Part shown: positions 43,690-52,615 of the stretch, piece by piece
Layout: each line of letters starts with the position of its first letter
Position numbering within the stretch: position 1 is the first letter of the stretch
Source of the DNA: an uncultured Schlesneria sp.
Lineage (GTDB): Bacteria > Planctomycetota > Planctomycetia > Planctomycetales > Planctomycetaceae
Length of the DNA: 61,974 nucleotides
Direction of reading: 5' to 3'
Assembly (NCBI GenBank): GCA_903858935.1
Contig: CAIOKO010000152.1
Span: 1-61,974 of the forward strand
Notes under the pieces: generated by a model
Database searches by the model: none
Seen by the model: the letters and a program-made list of their open reading frames with translations, nothing else
What the model was told of the DNA's origin: nothing
Made by a program: the position numbers and the translations under genes

Positions 43690-45711
43690 ATGACAAGCAG
43701 AACCTACGTCTGCGTGCTTTGGTTGTTGTTAGGTTGTAGCGCTACGGCGGTCGCTCAAGAACCTGCCAGAACGTTTCAAACGTTCATTCAAAAACAGTAT
43801 TCGGAACTCCGAAAGGATGACCGACCAGCAGCTTCTCTTGAAGAATGGAAACAGCAAAAGGTTACTCTTCGCGAAAATCTGCTGAAGGCCTGGGGTGGCT
43901 TTCCAGAGACCTCATGTGAATTAGAGCCTCGCATTCTCGGCGGGTTTCAGCGTGACGGATATCGCGTTGAAAAACTCGTTTTTCAAACTCGACCTGGAGT
44001 CTGGATGACGGCGAATGCTTATGTTCCCGACCAGCCGGGCAGGCATTCCGCGATCTTACATGTTCACGGACATTGGGCCGGAGCAAAACAAGATCCTGTC
44101 GTTCAGACCCGCTGCATTGGCTGCGTCAAATTGGGATTCTTTGTTTTGTGCGTCGATGCCTTTGGTGCAGGCGAACGAGGGATTGAAAAGCTGCTCGGCG
44201 AATATCATGGCGAAATGACAGCGGCAACACTGCTTCCGGTTGGTTTGCCTCTGTCAGGACTGCAGGTTTACGAAAACATGCGAGCCGTCGATTATTTGCG
44301 GACTCGGCCCGAAGTCGATCCCGATCTAATCGGTATTACTGGAGCAAGCGGGGGCGGAAATCAGTCGATGTATGCCGGTGCGTTCGACGAGCGAATTCGA
44401 TGTGTCGTCCCAACCTGTTCGGTTGGAACTTATGAAGCTTATCTCAGTACGGCATGCTGCATGTGCGAAGTGGTACCAGGAGCGTTGCGATTCACTGAAG
44501 AAGGTAATGTCCTTGGCCTTGCCGCTGACCGAGGTCTGATGGTAACCAGCGCCACAAAAGACGCATTTCAGTTCTCGGTCGCTGAAGCCAAAAAGTCTTT
44601 TGAACGCGTTGAAACAATTGCAAAATTTTTCAAGACCGCCACAGTCAAGCATACAATCATCGATTCTGGTCACGACTACAATCAGCCGATGCGCGAGGCG
44701 ATGTACGGCTGGATGACAAAACAGCTGAAACAGGAAGGTGACGGTTCTCCGATCTCCGATCCGATTATCAAGCCGGAAACACCCGAATCGTTACGCTGTT
44801 TTCCTGGTGATTCGCGACCCGACGACTTTGTGACGATTCCCAGATTTGCAGCGATCGAAGCAAGTCGGCTGGCCAATAAACGAGTCATCCCTACCACACG
44901 CACCGCGTTTGAAAAACTGCAACCCGAAAAACGACGTGCTTTGATCGAAGTTCTCGGTGGCCAGCCGAAACCGTCACCGATTCATCTGAATGTCGAACCA
45001 GGTACTGATCAGGCCAGCCAGAGGCTGACTTTCGATTCCGAACCAGAATTGAGATTATTCGCGCACCGTGACTTGCCGGAAAAACCGGGTCGACTTGCGA
45101 TCGTGGTGGATCTCGAAAGTGGCGCTGAAGCTGCCTTTACGAATGAACTCGCAAAAAGTTTACGTGACGGGGGTTGGGCGATTGTCACGCCTGAACTTCG
45201 AACCACTGGGCGTTTTGCTCATCCTGGAGACAAAATCGGAAACGCGCCTGATCACAATACGGCTGAATGGTCTTTGTGGATTGGTCGGCCACTTCTCGGG
45301 CAATGGGTCTATGATATTCGACGCACTCTTGATGCGATTGCTGATCGAGACGGTTCGCTGCCGCACGACGTTCTCATAATTGGTCGTGGCTCCTCTGGCG
45401 TCGTCGCCGTGTGTGCCGCAGCATTGGATGAACGGATTACGCGGGTCAAGACGATCGAATCTCTTTCCAGTTTTGCCACCGATCATGCTTATCGCGGACT
45501 GCGACTGGGACTGATGGCTCCCGGACTCTTACGAGACGTCGGTGATATTGCCGACATTGCAGCACTCGTCGCACCTCGTCCCGTTACAATCAATGGCGGA
45601 ATGACAGGTGACGGCAATCCCCTTGATCTCGCCACACTTAATAAGACATTTGCGTCAACCAAACGAGCCTTTGAATTGCTCGATGCCGGCAGCCTGCTGG
45701 TCGTTGAATAA
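43690..45711 (+). CDS. Exported two-domain alpha/beta hydrolase (acetyl xylan esterase-like)
   Basis: The 673-residue protein has a signal peptide (VCVLWLLLGCSATAVAQ). Residues about 60-350 form an alpha/beta hydrolase: ILHVHGHWAGAKQ (oxyanion region), nucleophile Ser in GITGASGGGNQS, and HTIIDSGHDYNQPM with the catalytic His. It resembles acetyl-xylan-esterase-like hydrolases. Residues about 430-673 look like a second, degenerate hydrolase copy: VWVIVDL-type strand AIVVDLESG, VLIIGRGSSGVVAV (Ser in GRGSSG), and no clear His. The substrate is likely an ester on plant or algal polysaccharide, by inference. A likely terminator/repeat follows at 45749. Confidence 0.85.
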   Translation: MTSRTYVCVLWLLLGCSATAVAQEPARTFQTFIQKQYSELRKDDRPAASLEEWKQQKVTLRENLLKAWGGFPETSCELEPRILGGFQRDGYRVEKLVFQTRPGVWMTANAYVPDQPGRHSAILHVHGHWAGAKQDPVVQTRCIGCVKLGFFVLCVDAFGAGERGIEKLLGEYHGEMTAATLLPVGLPLSGLQVYENMRAVDYLRTRPEVDPDLIGITGASGGGNQSMYAGAFDERIRCVVPTCSVGTYEAYLSTACCMCEVVPGALRFTEEGNVLGLAADRGLMVTSATKDAFQFSVAEAKKSFERVETIAKFFKTATVKHTIIDSGHDYNQPMREAMYGWMTKQLKQEGDGSPISDPIIKPETPESLRCFPGDSRPDDFVTIPRFAAIEASRLANKRVIPTTRTAFEKLQPEKRRALIEVLGGQPKPSPIHLNVEPGTDQASQRLTFDSEPELRLFAHRDLPEKPGRLAIVVDLESGAEAAFTNELAKSLRDGGWAIVTPELRTTGRFAHPGDKIGNAPDHNTAEWSLWIGRPLLGQWVYDIRRTLDAIADRDGSLPHDVLIIGRGSSGVVAVCAAALDERITRVKTIESLSSFATDHAYRGLRLGLMAPGLLRDVGDIADIAALVAPRPVTINGGMTGDGNPLDLATLNKTFASTKRAFELLDAGSLLVVE

Positions 45712-45748
45712 CCCCGAAACCAACCCTGAAAACCGGAAATGTTGAAGA

Positions 45749-45843
45749 GGGGTCAGGCGTTCAAATTCCAAAATTGGCCATGATGCCACGTTCATTGCAG
45801 AAATCGGTGGACTGGCCAATATTGAATGTTGAATACCTGGTGC
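45749..45843. repeat. 96-bp palindromic element, copy C
   Basis: The left end is ggggtcaggcgttcaaattc and the right end is more worn (gaatgttgaatacctggtgcc). Inside are aaaattggcc/tggccaat. It lies between the convergent esterase and rseP genes. Confidence 0.8.
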
Positions 45844-45954
45844 CAGCACGCAAGATCCTTGGCATGTGAAGTCGCATGCCAAAGATCTTCAACTGAAATC
45901 CACCCGTTACGAAACGGACTTGTTTCCTCGGCGTATCGACCATTCAAGCCGTCG

Positions 45955-47967
45955 TTACTTCTTTGCAAATGGATGAATAAACAAATCCAGATAAAGGACA
46001 AGCGCCATAAGGCAAAGCAGGAATGCAAAGCCTGCATAGGTCGCTCCGATCATGACTTGTTCGCTCGGCCGACGACGAGTCAGTGCCTCCCACGCCAGAA
46101 AGACCATGTGACCACCGTCGAGTACCGGAATCGGCAGGAAATTGAGAACAGCCAGATTCACGCTGAGAAAACCTAGGAACAGCAGCATCGCAATCCAGCC
46201 TTGCTGAGCAACCTGATACGCGGCGTTCGCAATCCCAAGTGGACCGTGAAGTTCTTTGTATGACACTCGCCCTGTCACCAGGCTCCGGAGAGTCAGATAG
46301 ATGTTGAGTGCCGAACTTTTTGTATGAGCGATTGACATCGAACAGGCTTCGCCAAGTGAATCAGCCTTTTGGACGAGCTTTTCAGGTTCTAACCTCAGTC
46401 CGATAATTGGAAGTGGCCACTCCGTATCGAGTTTTGGTTCCAATTCGACGTCTTTCTGTTTTCCTTCTTCAAGAATCGTCAGCATCACTTTACGTTGTGG
46501 AAGCCGCTGAACTAGCCAGAACGCATAGGCGACGTTGTTAATTCTTGCTTCCCCTTTCGAGTCATCAAAATTGACGGTGATCGTCGATTCCTTGGCATCA
46601 TCCTGATGATCCCCTGGTTCGGCGCTACGCACCAGCGCCAGCTTTTTCAGCGGTCCAGGCTTGATGCCGACATTCTCGGCGGAACTTCCCGGTTCCACGG
46701 CCAGCACAACGGGAAGGATATGAAACGCGGCTCCGATTGAAGGAATCGAAAGAGGTTCGCCTTCACGCTCGGGTTGATCCAACCAGCCCGGAATATCGTC
46801 CGGAACCAATGTTAAAGTTTTACTTTCTTGCCCTCCGCCAGGATTCTGCCGCGTGACAACGATATCAATCTCTTTACCAGAACGTTTGGCGAATTCAACC
46901 GGCAATTTCAATGGGTCGATCTGAGTACCAATGTCCAAGCCGTCCAACTTTGCCAGCTTGTCCCCTTTCTTGAGACCCGCTTTTTCCGCTGGGGATCCAT
47001 GTCGAACGGCAGCGATCGGCCCCGAATCCAACGTCAATCCAAGTGTTCGGAAGAAATTGTCGGTGATGGTGACCGTTTCGTTAGTCGGACTTGGCAGCGG
47101 CTTGCCCGTCGAATCGTTCTTTCGTTCGACGGTGATCGCGAGTGAATTTCCCGAATTGGCTGCGACAGCACGATGGAATTCGACGGCTGTTTTTACGGCG
47201 TGATCGCCGACATCCTTAATTAAGTCACCCGTATGGAATCTGGAAGTCGCACGATCTGTCGCATGGCCGGGTGAGGTATCGTAGACGATCAGACTCTCCA
47301 TCGGCGTCACACCAATTTGAGGATGTGAGCCTGATGCGTCGGGATCAACTGTGATTTCAAACGATTTTCCGTCGGCGTGTTTCCCTTCGAGCTTCAAAGG
47401 ACCCGATGAGAGCGCGACTGCCAGCTGAAGTTCGGGAAACGTGCTGATGGAACTGTTGTTGATCTTCTCGATATGGTCTCCTGCGTCCAGTCCAGCAACC
47501 CATGCTGGCATTCCTGGTCGGACGTCGCCAATCAGCGATGGAGACGTGGGGAAACCAACTTTAAAGACGATGATAAAGAATAAAAGTGCTGTCAGGACGT
47601 TCATCGTAACGCCTGCCGAGATAATGGCCATTCGTTGAAAGACCGATTTCGCCACGTACGATCGGGGGTCTTCAGCGATCTCTTCGTTGGTCAGCTGACT
47701 CGGGTCAGCGTCATCCTGACCAAGCATTTTGACGTAGCCACCAAACGGAATCAGAGACAGTGCATATTCGGTTTCGCCCCATTTGCGACTAAAAAACACC
47801 GGTCCAAATCCGATGCTGAACCGTTCGACGAAAACGTTACACCACTTGGCCACCGCAAAGTGTCCAAGTTCATGCAGGAAAATAACCAAACCCAACCCGA
47901 TTGCGGCGAGTCCGATATTCGACGCATTGTTGGCTAACTTCATCAAATCGACTGCGAGGATTTCCAT
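45955..47967 (-). CDS. rseP: Site-2 protease RseP with PDZ domains
   Basis: The 670-residue intramembrane protease has the zinc motif HELGH at residues 32-36 inside the first membrane helix, the [29 protein letters not shown] segment, and the second membrane motif [20 protein letters not shown] with the third zinc ligand. Two to three PDZ-like domains lie between (about 165-500), more than in short relatives. It cleaves anti-sigma or other membrane factors after a site-1 cut. AAAGGAGAT stands six bases before the ATG at 47967; the long frame from 48063 would overlap dxr more. It overlaps the end of dxr by 25 bases, so the two are one transcript. Confidence 0.93.
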   Translation of the reverse strand: MEILAVDLMKLANNASNIGLAAIGLGLVIFLHELGHFAVAKWCNVFVERFSIGFGPVFFSRKWGETEYALSLIPFGGYVKMLGQDDADPSQLTNEEIAEDPRSYVAKSVFQRMAIISAGVTMNVLTALLFFIIVFKVGFPTSPSLIGDVRPGMPAWVAGLDAGDHIEKINNSSISTFPELQLAVALSSGPLKLEGKHADGKSFEITVDPDASGSHPQIGVTPMESLIVYDTSPGHATDRATSRFHTGDLIKDVGDHAVKTAVEFHRAVAANSGNSLAITVERKNDSTGKPLPSPTNETVTITDNFFRTLGLTLDSGPIAAVRHGSPAEKAGLKKGDKLAKLDGLDIGTQIDPLKLPVEFAKRSGKEIDIVVTRQNPGGGQESKTLTLVPDDIPGWLDQPEREGEPLSIPSIGAAFHILPVVLAVEPGSSAENVGIKPGPLKKLALVRSAEPGDHQDDAKESTITVNFDDSKGEARINNVAYAFWLVQRLPQRKVMLTILEEGKQKDVELEPKLDTEWPLPIIGLRLEPEKLVQKADSLGEACSMSIAHTKSSALNIYLTLRSLVTGRVSYKELHGPLGIANAAYQVAQQGWIAMLLFLGFLSVNLAVLNFLPIPVLDGGHMVFLAWEALTRRRPSEQVMIGATYAGFAFLLCLMALVLYLDLFIHPFAKK

Positions 47968-49106
47968 TGTTGCATCTCCTTTCGCGCCCAGCCGTCCAGA
48001 CGGATAAGTTCCGTTAAAGTCGGTTGAGCATCGAAGTTGTGACCGATCAGAATATCGCCGCATGCTTGCGGGATTTCTGTAAATTTCAAATTGCCATCTA
48101 AAAACCGCTGTACCGCAACTTCATTGGCCGCATTCAGAACCGCTCCGCAGGTTCCACCACGCCGGGCGACCTCAAAACCAAGCCGCAAAGCAGGAAAGGC
48201 GTCGAGGTCGGGTGGCTGAAAATCAAGCTGGTGCGAGCGCGTCCAGTCCATCGTCGCAATTGTACCGGCCCAACGTTCAGGGTAGGTCAAAGCATACTGA
48301 ATCGGCAATTTCATGTCCGGCGGTGAAAGTTGGGCGAGTACACTGCCATCGACGAATTCGACGAATGAATGCACGATCGATTGCGGATGAATCATTACTG
48401 CAATCTGTTCGATTTCAAGGTCAAACAGCCACCGTGCCTCAATCACTTCGAGCGCCTTATTCATCATACTGGCCGAGTCAACAGTGATCTTGGGCCCCAT
48501 TTGCCATGTCGGATGAGCCAATGCCCGCTCAACCGTGACCTCGCGTTCAAGTCGCTCTTTTGACCAACCCCGAAACGGCCCGCCGCTTGCCGTCAGCACG
48601 ATCCGTTTTAGATCCTGACGTCTTCCCCCAAGAAGGGCCTGGAATACGGCACTGTGTTCACTATCGACGGGTAGCAGAAGCGAACCCGTTTTTTCGGCAA
48701 GCTGCATGACCAGCGGGCCGGCGACGACGAGCGTTTCTTTATTTGCGATCCCGACCCGTTTGCCCGCTTCTATCGCTGACCAGGCGCCCCGCAATCCGGC
48801 CGCTCCTACGATTCCGCAAACGACGGTATCGATATCGGGATGACAGGCAATCTTCTCTATCGCATCAGGCCCGAAGGAGACCTCTGTCTTATATGGAAAT
48901 GCATTGCCGCCAATCTGAGCACGGAGACTTGCGTCAGAAATCACGGCGAACCGAGGTTGATGTCGATGACATTGCTCTGCCAGGCTTTCCCAACGTCCAT
49001 GCGCAGTTAACGCTGTCGCTTGCAGGCGCGAATTGTGCGCTGCAATCACATCCAGGCAACTGGTACCGATGGACCCGGTCGCACCAAGCACTGCGATCCG
49101 GTTCAT
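47943..49106 (-). CDS. dxr: 1-deoxy-D-xylulose 5-phosphate reductoisomerase
   Basis: This 387-residue enzyme is the second step of the MEP isoprenoid pathway. Visible motifs are the NADPH loop [45 protein letters not shown] (metal and substrate site), [42 protein letters not shown] and the late [12 protein letters not shown]. Dxr makes MEP from DXP. I chose the ATG at 49106, directly before the NADPH strand; GTG at 49127 would add seven residues. The gene precedes rseP, a common dxr-rseP order in bacteria. Confidence 0.95.
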   Translation of the reverse strand: MNRIAVLGATGSIGTSCLDVIAAHNSRLQATALTAHGRWESLAEQCHRHQPRFAVISDASLRAQIGGNAFPYKTEVSFGPDAIEKIACHPDIDTVVCGIVGAAGLRGAWSAIEAGKRVGIANKETLVVAGPLVMQLAEKTGSLLLPVDSEHSAVFQALLGGRRQDLKRIVLTASGGPFRGWSKERLEREVTVERALAHPTWQMGPKITVDSASMMNKALEVIEARWLFDLEIEQIAVMIHPQSIVHSFVEFVDGSVLAQLSPPDMKLPIQYALTYPERWAGTIATMDWTRSHQLDFQPPDLDAFPALRLGFEVARRGGTCGAVLNAANEVAVQRFLDGNLKFTEIPQACGDILIGHNFDAQPTLTELIRLDGWARKEMQQWKSSQSI

Positions 49107-49527
49107 GTCTGGCAGTTCAGGGGGCACGCATCACTCGCATAGACCATCACGGACGAGAGATGCTCGCCATAACTCACGACGTCATGGACGATTACGCACT
49201 CCCTTTTTGAATCTCGCATTCTAGGTGGCGAAAACATTCCCAGCAATAGCGATGGAACTTGTTGTCACGGAACAACTTTGAATCTTCGGATCGGGCGCCA
49301 CACAGTTTTCCCTTCCTCGGCAAAGCCGTGCTCTTCGGACAGGTTCATGTTATCGAACCCTGAAACACATGCCCTTGTCGAAGACTCCAAAACATTGGCA
49401 CCCGGAACTTCGACCACGATGCGGTTTATCAGGAACAACACAATTACCTTACGCCAGTCTGGCCGTTTGATCAGAACAGGCTCGCCCTCCATTTGAATTG
49501 AGGGAAAGCCCTCGCCGCGACATTTGG
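49107..49527. other. Gap between the M42 peptidase and dxr, with a hairpin repeat
   Basis: These 421 bases hold a copy of the hairpin family at 49296-49341 (acagttttcc-cttcctcggcaaagccgtgctcttcgg). The other bases show no clear gene; the small frames across it have poor start sites. The dxr promoter should lie near 49110-49220. Confidence 0.45.
49296..49341. repeat. Hairpin repeat, copy between M42 and dxr
   Basis: The bases cacacagttttcccttcctcggcaaagccgtgctcttcgg follow the same order as the copy at 36724-36770 (ttttaccgtcttcggtaaggccgtgctcttcgg). The stem is worn here. It is a dispersed hairpin repeat with a likely role as terminator or none. Confidence 0.5.
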
Positions 49528-50586
49528 TTACGGAGTGAAATCACTATCCGAATCAACGGAAAGACAGAATTGTGCAATCAGTTCCGCAGCGTTGTCGAGA
49601 TCGTCCAGCGAAACGATTTCCACCGGGCTATGCATGTATCGATTCGGAATACAAACCAGACCGGTGGCAACTCCACCCCGAGTCAGTTGCAGTTCCGCTG
49701 CGTCATTACTCGCCGCAGTTGCCAGGCCATTAACCTGTATTGGCATCTGCAAAGCCGTGGCTCTCTCTACTAAACGATCGAAGACAACCGGGTTAACGTT
49801 GGGGCCGCGGTATAACACCGGCCCCTTCCCCAACTTGATTCGCCCATACTGGTTCTCATCGATCGTCGGACAATCAGTGGCATGGGTCACGTCAACGACG
49901 ATCCCCAATTGAGGATCGATCTGATGGGCACTCGTTTGAACGCCGCGTAAACCAATCTCTTCCTGCACGGTCGAAACCGCGAACACCGCCGCCTTCGGGT
50001 TTTGACGACTGATCCGCTCTGCCGCCGAGATCACCGTCCACGCACCGACTTTGTTGTCCATTCCCGGCGCTGCTGCCATGCCGTTCCGCAGTTCGCGATA
50101 TCCAAGCTGCACGGTGATTGGATCACCGATCGCAACAAGACTTCGGGCTTCGTCACCATCCCTGACGGCAATATCCACCCACAAGTTTTTGATCTCGGGA
50201 ACTGATTTCCGATCATCCGGAGATTGAAGATGAATCGGCTTACGGGCAATCACTCCTGGGACAGGGCCATTCTTCGTCCAGACCTGAACATCCTGTCCGA
50301 TCAAAACCTGTGGATCCCACCCGCCAATGGCATGCACCCATAGGAAACCCTTGTCATCGATGTGCTTAACCAGCAATCCAATCTGGTCACAGTGACCTGC
50401 AAGCATGATGCGGGGTGAGCCAGTCGGATTAACGGCCGCAATCACATTTCCGTGCCAGTCCGTCCGAATTTCATTTGCAAAACCGCCCGCGTATCGGCGA
50501 ACGACGTCCTGTACAGGTCGTTCGTACCCTGACGGGCTGGGTGCGTGCAGTAAATCCTTGAGAAACTGTAAAGCATTACTGTCCAT
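49528..50586 (-). CDS. M42-family metallo-aminopeptidase
   Basis: The 352-residue enzyme has the M42 (TET/glutamyl aminopeptidase) pattern: SGYERPVQDVVRRYA, metal His/Asp in LAGHCDQIGLLVKHID, MDNKVGAWTVISAAERI (bridging Asp), VSTVQEEIGLRGVQTSA (catalytic Glu, metal Glu), DVTHATDC and the C-terminal CIPNRYMHSPVEIV with the second-metal His. It should remove N-terminal residues from peptides in large oligomers in the cytosol. Its start is 14 bases after the end of the small 75-residue gene, so both are probably in one transcript. Confidence 0.92.
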   Translation of the reverse strand: MDSNALQFLKDLLHAPSPSGYERPVQDVVRRYAGGFANEIRTDWHGNVIAAVNPTGSPRIMLAGHCDQIGLLVKHIDDKGFLWVHAIGGWDPQVLIGQDVQVWTKNGPVPGVIARKPIHLQSPDDRKSVPEIKNLWVDIAVRDGDEARSLVAIGDPITVQLGYRELRNGMAAAPGMDNKVGAWTVISAAERISRQNPKAAVFAVSTVQEEIGLRGVQTSAHQIDPQLGIVVDVTHATDCPTIDENQYGRIKLGKGPVLYRGPNVNPVVFDRLVERATALQMPIQVNGLATAASNDAAELQLTRGGVATGLVCIPNRYMHSPVEIVSLDDLDNAAELIAQFCLSVDSDSDFTP

Positions 50587-50600
50587 GAAAGTATCTTTGA

Positions 50601-50828
50601 TTAATTCACGAGTCGTTCGTTCGGAGAAAGATAGTCGTTCCAGTCTAAAGAAAGTTCGTCTTCTTCAACACCGAGAACTTCTGCCAAATGCGAGATACTG
50701 GTCAGATGGAGGATCTTGTCGATCTCTTCCAGATCAATGTCACCTGTCCGAATTCCGTATAAAAGCCCACGACACTTTCCCAGCGCAAGTAATAACAATG
50801 CCTGTCGTTTCTTCGACCCGTCATCCAT
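50601..50828 (-). CDS. Small conserved-looking protein of unknown function (75 aa)
   Basis: The protein begins MDDGSKKRQALLLLALGKCRGLLYGIRTGDIDLEEIDK and ends with an acidic segment (VLGVEEDELSLDWNDYLSP). GGAGGAT lies seven bases before the ATG at 50828, a strong ribosome binding site, so I believe it is real. It is predicted as a helical soluble protein with no membrane segment. I know no family. It lies 14 bases upstream of the M42 peptidase and could be co-translated with it. Confidence 0.65.
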   Translation of the reverse strand: MDDGSKKRQALLLLALGKCRGLLYGIRTGDIDLEEIDKILHLTSISHLAEVLGVEEDELSLDWNDYLSPNERLVN

Positions 50829-51219
50829 TTGAACATCCTCCGATCGTGATGGAAGACCTCATCCGCCGTAATTTTATCCCTGCTTCAGTATTAAAAGACT
50901 CGAAAACCAGCCCGAGAAATGGGGTGCTTAGATAAAACAGGGTGTTTCCCTCTAATACGCCCAAATACCCGCACAGTATTTCTTCTGAAATTTCAGTGAA
51001 AAAATGAAGAATTCTTTTGACCATCAGCCTCACTGAGGTTAGCGTTCATTCTGACAGGCAACTTTCGCGGGCGCTCCGTTTCAGTTGACTGCTCACAAAA
51101 GCGCTAGGCAAGGATGCGGTACACATCGCCGATTCAGGCGACTCCGACTGGCGATTTATACCAACATGTATCGATCGCGAGGACGGACGGTACGTTCGGT
51201 TCTACATGGAGGATTCGAA
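50829..51219. other. Divergent intergenic region upstream of the BON gene
   Basis: These 391 bases separate the minus-strand small gene and the plus-strand BON gene, so promoters in both directions are expected. A minus frame (50821-51033) and the 5' extension of the BON frame have no ribosome binding site. Nothing else is evident. Confidence 0.4.
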
Positions 51220-51456
51220 ATGAGTTTCGCTTTTGTCCAATCGTCGCCAGAGCTTGTTGAGCTTTTGGATCAGGTCGAGCAAGCCGTTCTCGCCAGAACT
51301 GGGGGGCGCATTGTCGGCCTTCAAGTTCGGATGGATGAAGGCCGCATCGTCGTCTCAGGACGAACGTCGACTTATTACAATAAGCAGCTTGTCACCCACG
51401 CGATTCGCGATGCCGTTGATGACGTGCCGGTCTTGAACGAAGTTCAGGTCTGCTAA
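51220..51456 (+). CDS. Single BON-domain protein (78 aa)
   Basis: The product is one BON domain: SPELVELLDQVEQAVLARTGGRIVGLQVRMDEGRIVVSGRTSTYYNKQLVTHAIRDAVDDVPVLNEVQV. GGAGGAT lies before the ATG at 51220 with correct spacing. It has no signal peptide, so it is probably cytosolic. BON domains bind lipid or protein; the role of the single cytosolic version is not known. A near-perfect palindrome follows the stop. Confidence 0.85.
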   Translation: MSFAFVQSSPELVELLDQVEQAVLARTGGRIVGLQVRMDEGRIVVSGRTSTYYNKQLVTHAIRDAVDDVPVLNEVQVC

Positions 51457-51461
51457 ACCAT

Positions 51462-51549
51462 GTAGGGTGCGGTCGAGTCTTCGAGGCCCACCATCTTCAC
51501 GAATTCTGCGCCCATTTTGGTGGGCCTCGAAGACTCGACCGCACCCTAC
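51462..51549. terminator. Perfect 32-base inverted repeat between convergent genes
   Basis: The arms 51462-51493 and 51518-51549 are perfectly complementary over 32 bases (gtagggtgcggtcgagtctt... / ...aagactcgaccgcaccctac) around a 24-base loop. It is six bases after the BON stop and 37 bases before the stop of the convergent ThuA gene. It can fold in both RNAs and probably ends both transcripts. Confidence 0.85.
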
Positions 51550-51586
51550 GAAGACCCATCCCTGGATCTTTTTTTCGCTGCGAATA

Positions 51587-52495
51587 CTACTTCGTCACAC
51601 CAGCATCCTTGAGGGCTTTCGCTTCTTCCTTGGCAGAAACTTCCGGGTTCGGTGCGGCGTCGCCCGCTTCCTGGCCGAGAACCCACTTCACACCTCCCGT
51701 GACATGATCGAGAAATCGCTTGTCGACCCAGGTTGCTTCGTTGTGGCCCAGGTTCGTGACAAAAACACGGCCATCGCCGTAGTTCTTCACCCACGAGACT
51801 GGAACGTGTCGTGCTTCGATGACTTCGACTTCTTTGTCACCTTCTTTGACCTTCTTCTTGCCACCCTTCGTCGGACACTTTTCGATATTCAAACTCATCA
51901 GGACGTGAACTTTTTCCGGTTGCCAGTTCTTGTACCAGTAAATTTCATCCTTGATCTGAAATTCGCCGCCGAAAGGTTTCATCGCAGGATGTTTCGTGTC
52001 GTGAACGGTGATCGTGACAAGTTCGCCTGCGTTCCAGGGATGACCAGCAAATGTTCCGCCAATCATGTCCCAATACGGCTTGTAGTTGTGGTACGTGTCG
52101 AGTGCCGAATGAAATCCGATGAACCCGTGACCTTTCTTCGTTAGCCACTCTTTGAAAAAGTAATCCTTGTCAGTTTCGCTGATGGGGAGGTCACCGGTCG
52201 TGTAGAACATCACAATGTCGTATTTTTCCAGATTGGCTTTCGTAAAGTCAGCGGCAGCGTCCTGCGTACATTTGACATCAAACAGGCCCGATTGCTGGCC
52301 CAGTTGAGTCATCGAAATCTCGGCAGGTGACAGAGTTCCAGGGGGCTGATCCTTGCGATCACGATTCACCGAACCATGCTTAAACCCCTGGCTTTGAGTC
52401 AGCATCAGGACCTTGGCTTTATCCGCTGCCGAAACGGAACCTGCCGTCATCAAACTAACAAACAACGCCACCAGCAAACCACGAGACATTTTCAT
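51587..52495 (-). CDS. Exported ThuA-domain protein
   Basis: This 302-residue protein has a signal peptide (RGLLVALFVSLMTAGSVSAAD) and a ThuA-like class I glutamine amidotransferase fold: AKVLMLTQSQGFKHGSV, KYDIVMFYTTGDLPIS, HGFIGFHSALDTYHNY, GTFAGHPW and a late GRVFVTNLGHNEATW. ThuA-like proteins occur with sugar metabolism in planctomycetes; no biochemical role is certain. GGAG is nine bases before the ATG at 52495. A Lys/Glu-rich tail (PEVSAKEEAKALKDAG) ends it. Confidence 0.9.
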   Translation of the reverse strand: MKMSRGLLVALFVSLMTAGSVSAADKAKVLMLTQSQGFKHGSVNRDRKDQPPGTLSPAEISMTQLGQQSGLFDVKCTQDAAADFTKANLEKYDIVMFYTTGDLPISETDKDYFFKEWLTKKGHGFIGFHSALDTYHNYKPYWDMIGGTFAGHPWNAGELVTITVHDTKHPAMKPFGGEFQIKDEIYWYKNWQPEKVHVLMSLNIEKCPTKGGKKKVKEGDKEVEVIEARHVPVSWVKNYGDGRVFVTNLGHNEATWVDKRFLDHVTGGVKWVLGQEAGDAAPNPEVSAKEEAKALKDAGVTK

Positions 52496-52615
52496 TGCGG
52501 GAAACTCCATAGTGAATAAACCGGGAATCATAAGCAAACCACGATGATACCCGCAGACGCCAATGGTTTCATCCCGTCGCATGCCAATTCGAGACTGCCG
52601 TCGAAACGACAGTCA

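Noticed and set aside
50821-51033. 70-codon minus frame between the 75-residue gene and the BON gene
   Set aside because: No ribosome binding site, and the predicted protein has no recognisable features.
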